IMG/VR virus record: IMGVR_UViG_3300032011_002687 | Location: 1 to 64,000 of that record | Reading direction: 5' to 3' (one strand) | Source: a virus | Length of the DNA stretch: 64,000 nt | Shown: piece after piece, positions 9,338 through 18,580 of the stretch | How positions within the stretch are numbered: position 1 is the first letter of the stretch | Layout: every line of letters begins with the position of its first letter | The notes under the pieces: model-generated | Seen by the model: the letters and a program-made list of their open reading frames with translations, nothing else | What the model was told of the DNA's origin: nothing | The model's database searches: none | Program-made: the position numbers and the translations under genes

Positions 9338-9983
9338 TTAACTCCCCATAAATATACTCTGCAACTTTGAAATCAAACTCTGTATCAATATCAATTGATT
9401 CTATTTCATCTGTTAAAAAAAATGTTGGTTCAAATACAACATTTTTGTGTTTGTGTAAATCTTCTTTAGATAAAATACAACATCCATAATTTACCGAATA
9501 TATATCAGGTAAATCTTGTGAATTTGGTGAATCACTTGGATTGTAATTTAATGGTCTACCATCTAACCACATATGATGCTTGTGTGATATAGCAGTAACA
9601 ATGTTTTTAAAATTACCTGTCTTATACTTAGTAACTATCTCTGTAATCGTTTCACTACTTAATAGTGGTGATGTACAAGGTGCAAACATAATATCACCAT
9701 CTTCAACTATTGTGGATAGGTTTTGCATAAAATCACTATTGTTAACTTCATTACTTGCAAAGTGTTCATCTCTCTTATGAGTACTAACATTGTACTTAGT
9801 GGCAATATCCAACATCTTTTCTGAATCACTTGTTACAACTATCTCATCGATACCTTGAACTCGTTTAAGTGTTTCTATTTTTATTTCTAATAGAGTAGTT
9901 CCTGCAAAAGGTTTTATATTTTTATCCTTAACTCTTTGTGAACCCGCTCTTACTGGTATTATTGCTGTTAATTTATTACTCAT
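9330..9983 (-). CDS. Acylneuraminate cytidylyltransferase-like CMP-sugar synthetase (NeuA/PseF type)
   Basis: 217 residues. The CTP-binding loop IIPVRAGSQRVKDKNIKPF near 8-26 is characteristic of CMP-acylneuraminate and CMP-nonulosonate synthetases, followed by VTSDSEKML and the FAPCTSPLL stretch. The reaction is CTP plus a 2-keto sugar acid giving CMP-sugar plus pyrophosphate. Nonulosonate synthases (NeuB/NeuC) are not in this window, so the sugar acid may come from the host or from genes outside. Confidence 0.87.
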   Translation of the reverse strand: MSNKLTAIIPVRAGSQRVKDKNIKPFAGTTLLEIKIETLKRVQGIDEIVVTSDSEKMLDIATKYNVSTHKRDEHFASNEVNNSDFMQNLSTIVEDGDIMFAPCTSPLLSSETITEIVTKYKTGNFKNIVTAISHKHHMWLDGRPLNYNPSDSPNSQDLPDIYSVNYGCCILSKEDLHKHKNVVFEPTFFLTDEIESIDIDTEFDFKVAEYIYGELNV

Positions 9984-10666
9984 AATTGACCTCCATTTAT
10001 ATCAAGTGTTGTTCCTGTGATGTAAGATGATTCATCTGAACACAAAAACAATATTCCATTCACAACTTCTTGTCTTGTTGCGATTCTACCCAATGGTATT
10101 AATTTCCCTAATTCTTTTAATTCTTTTTCTGTCATAGATTCCTCTAACATATCGGTTCTTGTTTGACTTGGACAAACTGCATTCACATTAATATTTCTTT
10201 CACCAACCTCGTGAGCAATTTGTTTTGTTAATCCTATTATACCTGCTTTACTCGATGTATAATGTACTCCAGCATTACCAATACTTTTGTTTCTACCAGC
10301 AATTGATGATACATTTACTATCCTACCACCCATTGACATATTCCATAGTACTTGTTTAGTGATATAGAAAAAACTTCTAAGATTTGTATCAATTACACTA
10401 TCCCACTCATCTACTGAAATATCTTCGATTTTCTTTGCAAATGTTATACCTGCATTATTTACTAATATATCTATCTCATCTGGTAAATTGTGTGTAAAGT
10501 AAGAATCAATCTCCTCTATGTTAGAGATATCACAATTACTACTATTAATACCATATACATCTGCTCCTGCAGCAACAAAGTTTGCAAAAAGACATTCACC
10601 GATACCTCGTGAATCTCCCACAATTAAAACTTTTCTATCAGTAAAATCCCACTTAATATTACTCAT
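9980..10666 (-). CDS. Short-chain dehydrogenase/reductase
   Basis: A classical SDR of 228 residues: GDSRGIG (TGxxxGIG-like) near 15-21, NNAG, the catalytic Ser in VSSIAGR, YTSSK for YxxxK, and a C-terminal GTTLDINGG as in FabG-like enzymes. The start at 10666 is chosen because GAGG lies just upstream and it overlaps the cupin gene by only 8 bases; a longer frame to 10732 lies mostly inside that gene. It probably reduces a keto-sugar for the surrounding pathway. Confidence 0.85.
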   Translation of the reverse strand: MSNIKWDFTDRKVLIVGDSRGIGECLFANFVAAGADVYGINSSNCDISNIEEIDSYFTHNLPDEIDILVNNAGITFAKKIEDISVDEWDSVIDTNLRSFFYITKQVLWNMSMGGRIVNVSSIAGRNKSIGNAGVHYTSSKAGIIGLTKQIAHEVGERNINVNAVCPSQTRTDMLEESMTEKELKELGKLIPLGRIATRQEVVNGILFLCSDESSYITGTTLDINGGQL

Positions 10667-11093
10667 CATCATCCTCATACACATGCATAACATCTGGCCA
10701 ATTGATAGCATATCTAACTGCTGGTTCATCACTAATACAAGTTATCTGATGCCAAGTTCCTTTTTTAACATTAATGATATCGCCTGTTTTAACTTTCATA
10801 GTTCCTTTCCCATCAATCCACCACTCAAACTCACCATCCATTATTATCCAATTCTCATCAGCTTCTGGATGATAGTGTTTTCTATTACCCTCACCTGGTT
10901 GTTGTTGAATTACTACTCCTTGATAATTTGTATTAAATGAAGTTCTAACTGCCCAAGAACCTAGTCCTAACTCGTCTCTCAATTCTTTAAGACTTATATT
11001 TGTAACATTTTCATATTTTTTTAAGGTATCCCAATCAACTGCGGACATCCCATCACCTCTTAAAACACTCTCTAAATTTGAATCTTTTTTCAT
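10659..11093 (-). CDS. Cupin-domain protein
   Basis: 144 residues. The cupin metal motif is visible as HYHPEADENW near 80-89 (HxH...E) with a second motif around GTWHQI. Small cupins in sugar operons can be isomerases or metal-dependent binding proteins. It sits between the SDR gene and the PIG-L deacetylase gene. The reaction is unknown. Confidence 0.75.
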   Translation of the reverse strand: MKKDSNLESVLRGDGMSAVDWDTLKKYENVTNISLKELRDELGLGSWAVRTSFNTNYQGVVIQQQPGEGNRKHYHPEADENWIIMDGEFEWWIDGKGTMKVKTGDIINVKKGTWHQITCISDEPAVRYAINWPDVMHVYEDDDE

Positions 11094-11114
11094 AATATAA
11101 CCTTTAATAAATAG

Positions 11115-11741
11115 TTAATAAATTTTGTAAAGAGAACATTTTTTTGTCTCTGTTTCTGGTGTATTCCAATATGTCCATGCGTTTCCATTTTTGTATATGT
11201 TGTAGATATCTGTGTACATCTCAACATTCAACTCACAATCAAACAACTTGTGTTTGTAGAAATCCATTTCGATTCTTCTCGGTATCTTCTTATGTGATGG
11301 CCAATGTGTTTCAGATTGTAATAAATCTGTAATTAATAATGGTTTATCAACTCTATTGTACATCAACTCAAAAATCATTTTATGGTCTATGTGTCCATAT
11401 TCTCCCATAGGATTATGTGTGAAAACAAAATCACATTCCTTTGAATCTACACAATCAACTATCGTGTTTTGCATATCCTCTAATGTAGTACCACGAGTTT
11501 CTAATTTATAAAACTCTGATGGATAATCAAAACAAGTTAATGGTATGTTATATTTATCACACACCTCTTGTAGTAAAAACTTTCTGTGAGCATATTCCTG
11601 TCTTGCTGGATTATTAAAATCTGAACTACACATAATGATTTCCTTTTCGTAATCATCATCTTGAAATATTGGCCAACCAAATATTATTTCATCGTCTGGA
11701 TGTGCCATCACCATTACTACTTTTGTTTTCTTTTCTTCCAT
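11115..11741 (-). CDS. PIG-L/LmbE-family deacetylase
   Basis: 208 residues. The zinc motif AHPDDE at 13-18 and the distal HIDH near 126-129 define the family, which removes acetyl groups from N-acetylglucosamine-type sugars. It is the second deacetylase of the operon, of a different fold from the NodB-like one. No signal peptide; cytoplasmic. Confidence 0.87.
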   Translation of the reverse strand: MEEKKTKVVMVMAHPDDEIIFGWPIFQDDDYEKEIIMCSSDFNNPARQEYAHRKFLLQEVCDKYNIPLTCFDYPSEFYKLETRGTTLEDMQNTIVDCVDSKECDFVFTHNPMGEYGHIDHKMIFELMYNRVDKPLLITDLLQSETHWPSHKKIPRRIEMDFYKHKLFDCELNVEMYTDIYNIYKNGNAWTYWNTPETETKKCSLYKIY

Positions 11742-11743
11742 AG

Positions 11744-12505
11744 TTATTTCTCCAAATAATAATCTGCAACTTTTTTATGACCAGTATGTAAACAAATCAC
11801 ATCATTAATACCAACACTCATATCACAAACACACCATTGAAATGGTAATATGTTTGGATTCCAACCTTGTTTCCATATTGCTCTCCACATTGATAATGGA
11901 CCTCTTGCAGGATTAGTTTCCATTTCATTACAATATTCTTTTAATACATCTCTTGCTTTTTGATTTGATGTATCTAAGGTGATTGGTGACATATTAGTTA
12001 TCATACCATTTCCACGCGTTGGGTCTTCGTCTAAAGTATAGTTTCCATCCATTCCTCTAATCCCATCAAACCTAACCTGTAATCTTGGATTCTCTGGTAT
12101 ACACATACCAAATTTTTGTGTGAGTGGTACAATTGTTTTAAACTCATCATTAACTACATACATATCAGAATCCATACATATAGCAATATCTGCATCTGAT
12201 TCCAACAACCCCTTTACTTTATAGTAATCATTACTTCTGTTACCATATCTTGCTTCACCTCTTTGTGAAGTAGAATTACCCTCAAATATATTATCGGTAA
12301 TCATCTCGACTGTATATGGTAATTCTGTATTTATAGATACCTCTGTATCTGTTATTAATGTTAAACTTACATCATAATCATCACCCATTACTTTTGAAAA
12401 TGTAGATAATGTTGGGTCTAATCTCTGTGAACCCTCGAATAAGTTTCCACCCATATTTTTTCGTTCTTCTCCGAACTCTGCCATTATTAATTCTATACTA
12501 ACCAT
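11744..12505 (-). CDS. Putative GT-A glycosyltransferase
   Basis: 253 residues. ICMDSDMYV near 108-116 gives a DxD site in the usual strand-end setting, preceded by a GT-like helix (KVKGLLESDADI). The last residues overlap nothing on the downstream side (two bases to the deacetylase gene). The start overlaps the cytidylyltransferase stop by eight bases. Family unassigned. Confidence 0.6.
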   Translation of the reverse strand: MVSIELIMAEFGEERKNMGGNLFEGSQRLDPTLSTFSKVMGDDYDVSLTLITDTEVSINTELPYTVEMITDNIFEGNSTSQRGEARYGNRSNDYYKVKGLLESDADIAICMDSDMYVVNDEFKTIVPLTQKFGMCIPENPRLQVRFDGIRGMDGNYTLDEDPTRGNGMITNMSPITLDTSNQKARDVLKEYCNEMETNPARGPLSMWRAIWKQGWNPNILPFQWCVCDMSVGINDVICLHTGHKKVADYYLEK

Positions 12506-12920
12506 TTTCTAATATCCTTTTTCTTAACTCGGTTGATGAGTAATTATGGTCTCTCGTATTAAATACTATTTTGATTGGTAAATCTATACCAGTCAAATTT
12601 GGATTACCTTTCCAATCCTCACCTACAAATCTAACATCAGGACTAATCTCCTTTAACAACTCAATCAAATCCTCTTCTGTATCATATTCAATTATCTCAT
12701 CTATATATTTTACTGCTTCTAATTGTATTCTTCTTTCCTCTACTGATTGTATAGGTTTATTCTTTTCAGGTCTATCAATCGTTGGGTCTCTATGTAAACC
12801 AACTATTAAATAATGACATTGTTCTTTTACTTCTTTCAACATCAATATATGTCCTGCGTGTAATAAATCCATTGTTCCAGCCGTAAATCCTCTTCTCGTT
12901 TTTCCCATCAATATCGCCAT
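12498..12920 (-). CDS. Glycerol-3-phosphate cytidylyltransferase-like enzyme (TagD/RfaE-C type)
   Basis: 140 residues, the normal length for TagD-like enzymes. GTMDLLHAGH near 15-24 contains the HxGH nucleotide-binding motif, EERRIQLEAVKYID is the family's central helix, and NYSSTELRKR is the ISTTxIRxR-like C-terminal motif. It would couple CTP (or ATP) to a phosphorylated polyol or sugar. The start at 12920 has GGAG six bases upstream; the ATG at 12908 would also give an ATGA overlap but has no such site. Confidence 0.85.
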   Translation of the reverse strand: MAILMGKTRRGFTAGTMDLLHAGHILMLKEVKEQCHYLIVGLHRDPTIDRPEKNKPIQSVEERRIQLEAVKYIDEIIEYDTEEDLIELLKEISPDVRFVGEDWKGNPNLTGIDLPIKIVFNTRDHNYSSTELRKRILENG

Positions 12921-13747
12921 GCTAATCTCCTATCGTCTTTGTTATCTACCTTTATTTTTGGATAATACTTTGGATGTAAGTGTCTAAATATTTCTTGGTC
13001 ATCTGACATTTGTTTATGTTCAGGTGCTTCTGGTGGGTGTTGTGTGAACCTTTTATCATCTTTATACTTTAATGCTTCTCTCAATATTTCAATCATAAAA
13101 TCTGTTCTTCCTATAACTACCCCACAATTCAAATAATAACCATATTGATTATCTTCGTGATTCATAGCTTTCTCACCCCATTCTCCGTGAAATCCACCCT
13201 TGTTTCCAGCTCTGAATGTTGTTCCCATAAATAACAATTCACAATCATACTCATAAAATATATCTATAATTTTTTGTGGGTCATCTTTGAATATTACATC
13301 ACCAGCATCACACCACATCGTTAATTCTGTTGTTTTGTTGTTTTCCAAATACTCAAGTATCCATTGTTCTTTCATTAAGTGAGAATACATACCATACTCC
13401 TCAACTATCTTCTCGTCCGTTATATGGTGGCCACACACGGGTTTAGAAACAACTACGGGTGTTCCTATACCTAAATGTATTAAATTTTTCTCAAATATAC
13501 TAACCTTTTTACCATCTTCTAATTCATATAATTGATTGTGTCTATGTAGTTTAGATTCAGCACTTCCCAACTCATCATCAACATAATTGTGGGCAGTGAT
13601 AAAGGTTATGTTATCTGGTTTAGTATATTTATTTTTTAAATAACCAGTATCAAGCATATAATTCATTGCATCTCTGGCGTGTGGACCAGCGTGTATGATT
13701 GGTTGTTTTATTTCTAATTGTGGTGCTTTCATATGTGTATCACTCAT
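12908..13747 (-). CDS. PLOD/procollagen-type glycosyltransferase-like protein
   Basis: 279 residues. MWCDAGDVIFKDD near 140-152 matches the DxxD donor and metal site in the glycosyltransferase domain of procollagen lysyl hydroxylases and relatives; YLNCGVVIGR and MSDDQEIFRHL match the following conserved blocks. The family moves galactose or glucose from UDP-sugars. The neighbouring genes overlap at both ends. Confident in the fold, not in the substrate. Confidence 0.68.
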   Translation of the reverse strand: MSDTHMKAPQLEIKQPIIHAGPHARDAMNYMLDTGYLKNKYTKPDNITFITAHNYVDDELGSAESKLHRHNQLYELEDGKKVSIFEKNLIHLGIGTPVVVSKPVCGHHITDEKIVEEYGMYSHLMKEQWILEYLENNKTTELTMWCDAGDVIFKDDPQKIIDIFYEYDCELLFMGTTFRAGNKGGFHGEWGEKAMNHEDNQYGYYLNCGVVIGRTDFMIEILREALKYKDDKRFTQHPPEAPEHKQMSDDQEIFRHLHPKYYPKIKVDNKDDRRLAWRY

Positions 13748-14418
13748 AATCTATCCATTATATATTCTGCAAATAATTCGTGAGCTTTTTCATTTGGATG
13801 ATGGTCTGGTTTTAATCCAGCATACTCTAATGAAAACTCACGAAAGGTTTCACTTGGATTAACTAAACTTGGGAATCTATCCGTATCAATATTTTGTATA
13901 TACAATTTATTAATTTTATCTAAATCAAACCCATCAATTATCTCTGCTCCAGTCTGATTCCACATAATATGTTCTCCTGCATCAATCTTAAAGAAGAAAT
14001 AATTTATATTGTGTTTTTTTAGGAATGATTCCACAACCATAACTTCCCACATAAAATCCAACATATCCTTTTCTGTAGATTGAAATACTCCATAATAATA
14101 ATATGGAGCATCTTGTCTATCACTTACTGAGTTTGGTGTTAAACCTTTCCAACCATTATCAAAATATTCCCATCTTGAAACTAAACTCCAACCTATTACT
14201 ACATCCAAATCTTTTGGGTCATTTCCATCATCGATATACTTCATAAGATAATCCATAGTTTTTCTACAAATCTCTTCATTCCCAGCTCCACATCTTGCCT
14301 CATTTACAACATACATATCTCTCGTATATGCAATCAGATTTGGAAACCTTTCAACTTCAGGATGATTTAACTCATCCCCAAGTGTAAAACTACAACCATT
14401 TGCGTATAATGTTCTCAT
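13744..14418 (-). CDS. SGNH-type hydrolase-like protein
   Basis: 224 residues. The N-terminal GCSFT supplies the nucleophile serine at residue 10 (block I), a GAGN stretch at about 43-46 resembles blocks II and III, and the C-terminal PDHHPNEKAH provides the DxxH of block V. SGNH enzymes are esterases, often acetyl or acyl hydrolases acting on glycans. Marine phages often carry such genes in glycan clusters (general knowledge). The real substrate is unknown. Confidence 0.7.
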   Translation of the reverse strand: MRTLYANGCSFTLGDELNHPEVERFPNLIAYTRDMYVVNEARCGAGNEEICRKTMDYLMKYIDDGNDPKDLDVVIGWSLVSRWEYFDNGWKGLTPNSVSDRQDAPYYYYGVFQSTEKDMLDFMWEVMVVESFLKKHNINYFFFKIDAGEHIMWNQTGAEIIDGFDLDKINKLYIQNIDTDRFPSLVNPSETFREFSLEYAGLKPDHHPNEKAHELFAEYIMDRL

Positions 14419-15326
14419 ACTTTTGGCATCCTCTCAAAATAGTGTTGAATCATTCTTCCATTTTTAGAATCATATATCCAATCCAACCCATGCTTATCTA
14501 TTAATTTTGTTAATTGTTTTGGTGTGGGATTATCTAATGCCCAACCTTGATTTGTATTTGCCTGTGTTTTAATAACTTGAGTACCAACTTCAATTCCATC
14601 CTCATTATATTCAGAGAATCTATAAGGTTCTCTTATTAATAATGATAATCCACCATTCTGTGGTTTCATAACACAAATCCCATTTAAGTGTAAGTGTTCT
14701 GCTGGAAATACATGCATTAACACCTCACCATCATAATCTTTATTCATCCACATATCATCAAACATTTTTGAAAATATATCAAACACTTTTGGTGAACCTA
14801 AAAAATAATAATCGTGTGTCCAAAATGAATGATTCCATTTCTCCAGTTCTGGTGAGTAAACACTATGAATTTTCATCCCACTCTTAGAAAACATATTTCT
14901 ATCAGTTATTTGATTTCTCGTGAGTTCATCTACAAGACCATCTAAAGTTTTTCTAAGTATTACCATATCACATCTTGTTTGTAATACAGCATCATATTCT
15001 TCATCGTGTGAGTTTCTCAAATCATTTACTTTTTTAAGTGTATAACAATAATGTGGTTGATGATGTCCTGCCTCGTGTGATTTCAAATCATAAGGACAAT
15101 CTTCTTCTTTTAATACTTCCCATTTAGTAGTCCAATCGAGTTCATTATAATCTAATGCGGTATCAAATTTTTCATAATCATTATCAATTGTATCCCAAAT
15201 ACTCACAAAAAAATCAAACTCTATATTATCATATAAATTATTCCAATGTTTAAATAAATGTTGAGTGGTTTCCAAGTGTTTTGGATGTCCGTTTAACATA
15301 ACCGCTATTTTAAAATTATCTTTCAT
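14415..15326 (-). CDS. Putative glycosyltransferase-like protein
   Basis: 303 residues, soluble. It starts with KIAVMLNGHPKHL, as in glycosyltransferases that describe 'hexosyl transfer' in phage and capsule clusters, and contains LQTRCDMVILRK near 127-138, a position where related enzymes have an RxD triad. Its ATG overlaps the stop of a newly noted 47-residue ORF. Function assigned mainly by context. Confidence 0.5.
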   Translation of the reverse strand: MKDNFKIAVMLNGHPKHLETTQHLFKHWNNLYDNIEFDFFVSIWDTIDNDYEKFDTALDYNELDWTTKWEVLKEEDCPYDLKSHEAGHHQPHYCYTLKKVNDLRNSHDEEYDAVLQTRCDMVILRKTLDGLVDELTRNQITDRNMFSKSGMKIHSVYSPELEKWNHSFWTHDYYFLGSPKVFDIFSKMFDDMWMNKDYDGEVLMHVFPAEHLHLNGICVMKPQNGGLSLLIREPYRFSEYNEDGIEVGTQVIKTQANTNQGWALDNPTPKQLTKLIDKHGLDWIYDSKNGRMIQHYFERMPKV

Positions 15327-15466
15327 TTGTAAATAAATGGGTCCTTAGATTTTAATTTTTTCAGTTTCTTATCAATTTTTCTTTTGAGTTTCCAATCCCA
15401 ATACTTGTTTTTAAGCCAGTGATAGATTTTAAACTCACCCCAAAATAAATTATCCCAAAAACTCAC
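15323..15466 (-). CDS. 47-residue basic protein with GTG start
   Basis: This short frame fills the only gap in the left sugar operon. It starts at GTG inside a GTGA overlap with the stop of the SIS-HAD gene and ends in an ATGA overlap with the next gene, so it is translationally coupled on both sides. The product is rich in Trp, Tyr and Lys (many KK pairs in the second half). No family recognised. The double overlap is the main evidence that it is real. Confidence 0.6.
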   Translation of the reverse strand: MSFWDNLFWGEFKIYHWLKNKYWDWKLKRKIDKKLKKLKSKDPFIYK

Positions 15467-16446
15467 AATACTTCCTTTAAAATCTCATCCCAATTATTGG
15501 TAAATTTGATACCTCTATCATCAATGTAATATTCTGCTCTTGGCTTTTCCCAAGTAATCTCATCTACATATTGTAACACATCGTGTTTATCTAACCATTC
15601 CTCTACCAACTCAATACCAGTCTTTCCATTTACTAATGGTCTATCTGGTCTACCTTTTGCAGTGAAGATTATTATATTCCATTTACTATACAATTGTTTT
15701 AACGCATCTAAACTACCTGGTAGTGGTTCTCCGTAACAAGTACCATCATACCAACCTTTATCCATATTATGAATAACACCATCAAAATCAACTGCAATAT
15801 TCTTTTGTTCATCTTCAAATCCAGGTGGTACATTTAGATTAGATATTTCTGTATTAACTTCTGATTCTATTCCCAATTCATCAAATCTTCTTTGATTTGC
15901 TTTTCCAGCAATCGTAGGACATTTGAACCCAGCACTATGTATTAGTTCGTAAGTTAACGCGAGTGATAATATTTCTGAAGTATGGTAGTTTATAACATCA
16001 AAACTTATAGGGATAATTCTTTCATCTAAATCTTCCTTTGGTTGTGCACTCCATAAACATCCATCCATACCATTTTCAACTGCATAATTCAACGCGTTTA
16101 CTAATGAGTTTGATGATGCTCCAGTCGTTGAACAACTCATACCGATTGCCAAACATTTAGAAGTATCCAATCCTCGTGTTCTTATCTCTAACCATTTTGC
16201 TAACCAAGTTTCAAATGATTCATCTGAAATAATTGATGTTGCAAGAACTCCACTACCTGGTGCAATAACATTCTTATCTGTTAACCTTGAGATATCTATT
16301 GCTGCATGGTCTGCGACTCCAAGATTACCACCATGTCCAAACAAAAATATATGTTCTGCATCATTGAACTTTCTCTGTAGTTCTTTCCACTCATTGGTTC
16401 TACCTATACTATTAAACTTTCTATCAAAATTTTCTATATTAACCAT
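15463..16446 (-). CDS. SIS-domain / HAD-phosphatase fusion
   Basis: 327 residues. The first half is a SIS sugar-isomerase domain like GmhA: FLFGHGGNLGVADHAAID near 34-51, then CSTTGASSN. The second half, from about 210, is a HAD domain with IAVDFDGVIHN (nucleophile Asp in DxDG), IIIFTAKG and YIDDRG. Fusing an isomerase to a phosphatase suggests two consecutive steps on a sugar phosphate, as GmhA and GmhB do in heptose synthesis. The start at 16446 leaves an 8-base overlap; an in-frame start at 16482 lies inside the preceding gene. Confidence 0.8.
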   Translation of the reverse strand: MVNIENFDRKFNSIGRTNEWKELQRKFNDAEHIFLFGHGGNLGVADHAAIDISRLTDKNVIAPGSGVLATSIISDESFETWLAKWLEIRTRGLDTSKCLAIGMSCSTTGASSNSLVNALNYAVENGMDGCLWSAQPKEDLDERIIPISFDVINYHTSEILSLALTYELIHSAGFKCPTIAGKANQRRFDELGIESEVNTEISNLNVPPGFEDEQKNIAVDFDGVIHNMDKGWYDGTCYGEPLPGSLDALKQLYSKWNIIIFTAKGRPDRPLVNGKTGIELVEEWLDKHDVLQYVDEITWEKPRAEYYIDDRGIKFTNNWDEILKEVL

Positions 16447-17467
16447 TTGTCTCTTCCTCATTAATTTCCTTAAACATCTCAACTACATGCTCTATATAAT
16501 TTCGTGCATCGTACACTTTTAAATATTGCTCTCTTGCATAATGAGTTACTTTTTCGTTAAGATTATCAAAATCATCTATAATACTACTAATCACCTCATT
16601 TAAATTTGACCAATCATACTGACAACCAAAATAAGTTTTACCATCTATATACATATTAGGTGCAGTATCAATTAAATCCATCGTTGGTTTAACCATTATT
16701 GTACTCGTTGCCCATATCTCAAAATCTCTGAAACATATCTCACCCATACCAAATGGTGATAAACAAACCTTTGAATTATATAAATAGTTAATATACTCTT
16801 GATAAGGTAATTTATCTTTATTGGATATGAAATCAATACTTAACTCATCCCAAGCACCCTTTCTATGTTTGGTGTATGGAATATCATTTCGTATCTCGTG
16901 TTCGTAATTCTCTTTGTGTTCTGCTTGATATATTGCACAAACATCGTGTGGTTTTACATTTGCTGGTGGCATAATTAAATTCTGGTCAAATAGATGTCCT
17001 TGTAGATAACCAAGATTCCATCCACTCAATGCTATCTTTTTCCACTCATCTTCAGTTATATCGTAACTTAGATTATTATCACCTTTACCCCAAAACCATC
17101 TTCCAAAATCCATCGGATTATTATACAACTCTCGCTTTAATAATTGGTTTTTTATGTAACGCGTTGGATTAGTATTTCGCATTACCTCAATACCACCCAT
17201 TAACGATGTTGAATCTGAACCATCGAACATCATAAACCTACCACCTTGTGATAGTTTTTCTACATTTTCACTTCCCCACTCAATACTATATTTCAATGGT
17301 ATTTTCTTGTTTATGAAATCATGCATACCAATAAACATTACATCAAAATCATCTGATTCAGTTATTTCTATACCATAATTTTTGAAGTGTTCTCTACACG
17401 CCATAAATATTCTGAATGTTGGTTCGTTCCTATCGAGTGTAGGATTTATAACTTTTACTTTTATCAT
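16439..17467 (-). CDS. Exostosin-like (GT47-type) glycosyltransferase, tentative
   Basis: 342 residues without membrane segments. The C-terminal block SKVCLSPFGMGEICFRDFEIW followed by IMVKPTMDLID resembles the donor-binding region of GT-B enzymes of the exostosin group (short 'P.G....R.fEal..G.iPv' pattern). The rest is unremarkable. It overlaps its neighbours by 4 to 8 bases. Confidence 0.58.
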   Translation of the reverse strand: MIKVKVINPTLDRNEPTFRIFMACREHFKNYGIEITESDDFDVMFIGMHDFINKKIPLKYSIEWGSENVEKLSQGGRFMMFDGSDSTSLMGGIEVMRNTNPTRYIKNQLLKRELYNNPMDFGRWFWGKGDNNLSYDITEDEWKKIALSGWNLGYLQGHLFDQNLIMPPANVKPHDVCAIYQAEHKENYEHEIRNDIPYTKHRKGAWDELSIDFISNKDKLPYQEYINYLYNSKVCLSPFGMGEICFRDFEIWATSTIMVKPTMDLIDTAPNMYIDGKTYFGCQYDWSNLNEVISSIIDDFDNLNEKVTHYAREQYLKVYDARNYIEHVVEMFKEINEEETNG

Positions 17468-18084
17468 AAATAATTATCCATTGTTATTGCAGTATATAAC
17501 TGATTTTGGGTTTCTTGTTTGTGTATTGTTTTAGGATGATACAAACTCAATTCCTCTTGTGGTGGGATATGAGCATATGTTTTACAACCTGTAATTTGTT
17601 CGTGTACTGGTCGTTGCCATCTAATTCTTTTATCATTTTTAAAAACTCTTGATTGGTAATCTGGATAATTAATCCAACCTTGTTCTGTTTGTTTCCAACC
17701 CCAAGTGTTTAAGTGTGCTTGAGTAATACCATCGACTGTATTTATTCTTGGTATCCAAATTAAATCAACTTGATTTATCTCAAGTATTTGTTTTAATTGT
17801 TGAACCAATATAACATTTGGATATTCATCCGCATCTATGTGAAAGATGTAATCACCACTACATTTTTCAATTACAAAATTTTTATGTTTTGCAAAATCAC
17901 CACCAAGTTTTCTTTGATGATGTTCTACATCATATTTCTTAATTATATTTTGAGTTTCTTCATTTGAAAAATCATCAACTATAACAACTTCATCTTCAGA
18001 ATCTATATTCTCTGTTAATATTTCTAATAACTGATTTAACTCTTCGTGTTCATTGTGGACAGTGATTCCATAACTAATTTTCAA
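17464..18084 (-). CDS. Family 2 glycosyltransferase, probable TTG start
   Basis: About 206 residues from TTG at 18084: ISYGITVHNEHEEL at the N-terminus, VVIVDDFSNEET for the DD loop, and FHIDADEYP for the DxD site, all standard GT2. An ATG at 18138 would overlap the preceding gene by 65 bases and add a lysine-rich extension before the first strand. The TTG has GAGG six bases upstream, overlaps by only 11 and starts exactly at the conserved strand, so I prefer it. Confidence 0.83.
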   Translation of the reverse strand: MKISYGITVHNEHEELNQLLEILTENIDSEDEVVIVDDFSNEETQNIIKKYDVEHHQRKLGGDFAKHKNFVIEKCSGDYIFHIDADEYPNVILVQQLKQILEINQVDLIWIPRINTVDGITQAHLNTWGWKQTEQGWINYPDYQSRVFKNDKRIRWQRPVHEQITGCKTYAHIPPQEELSLYHPKTIHKQETQNQLYTAITMDNYL

Positions 18085-18580
18085 TTCCAGCCTCAATTTG
18101 TTTTTGGAACTTTCGTTCCATTTCTTTACTAAATTCATCTAATGTATCTTTTGGTATTTTACTATAATCTACTTCAAGATACACTCTTCGTTTTAAACAT
18201 TCTCTTCTATCAAATGTTCTGTAATTTTGATATTGACCAACCAATTGTTTTAATCTTTTATACATTACTGATGTTTGTGCTTTTGAAACTCTATCAGGTA
18301 AATCTGCTGCAATAGAACCCTCTTCAAATTCTAATCCACCAAGTTTACCAAATAATTTTTCAATTTTAGTTTCAGTTAATGGTCTTGTTATTGCGGTATC
18401 TAATACTAATCCTGCAACAAATCTTTTAATTCTTTTGGTAGTTTTTTTTCTAAATCGTAAATCTGGATTTAACATCAAGATGGTTCTCTTATATCCACGA
18501 GTCTCACCTTTTGATTTATACATAAAGGTTACTATTTGACCTGGTTCAACTTGATGCCATGCTGTATTCTTTATCGCCAC
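18074..18580 (-). CDS. Conserved phage-type protein, function unknown
   Basis: 168 residues, very basic (RFRKKTTKRIKRF near 42-54). The N-terminus, EPGQIVTFMYKSKG, looks like a small beta-barrel. A GTG start overlaps the preceding stop by one base. It lies next to a zinc-ribbon protein gene within the sugar operon, and a nucleic-acid-binding role is possible from its charge alone. I do not recognise the family. Confidence 0.6.
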   Translation of the reverse strand: MAIKNTAWHQVEPGQIVTFMYKSKGETRGYKRTILMLNPDLRFRKKTTKRIKRFVAGLVLDTAITRPLTETKIEKLFGKLGGLEFEEGSIAADLPDRVSKAQTSVMYKRLKQLVGQYQNYRTFDRRECLKRRVYLEVDYSKIPKDTLDEFSKEMERKFQKQIEAGIEN

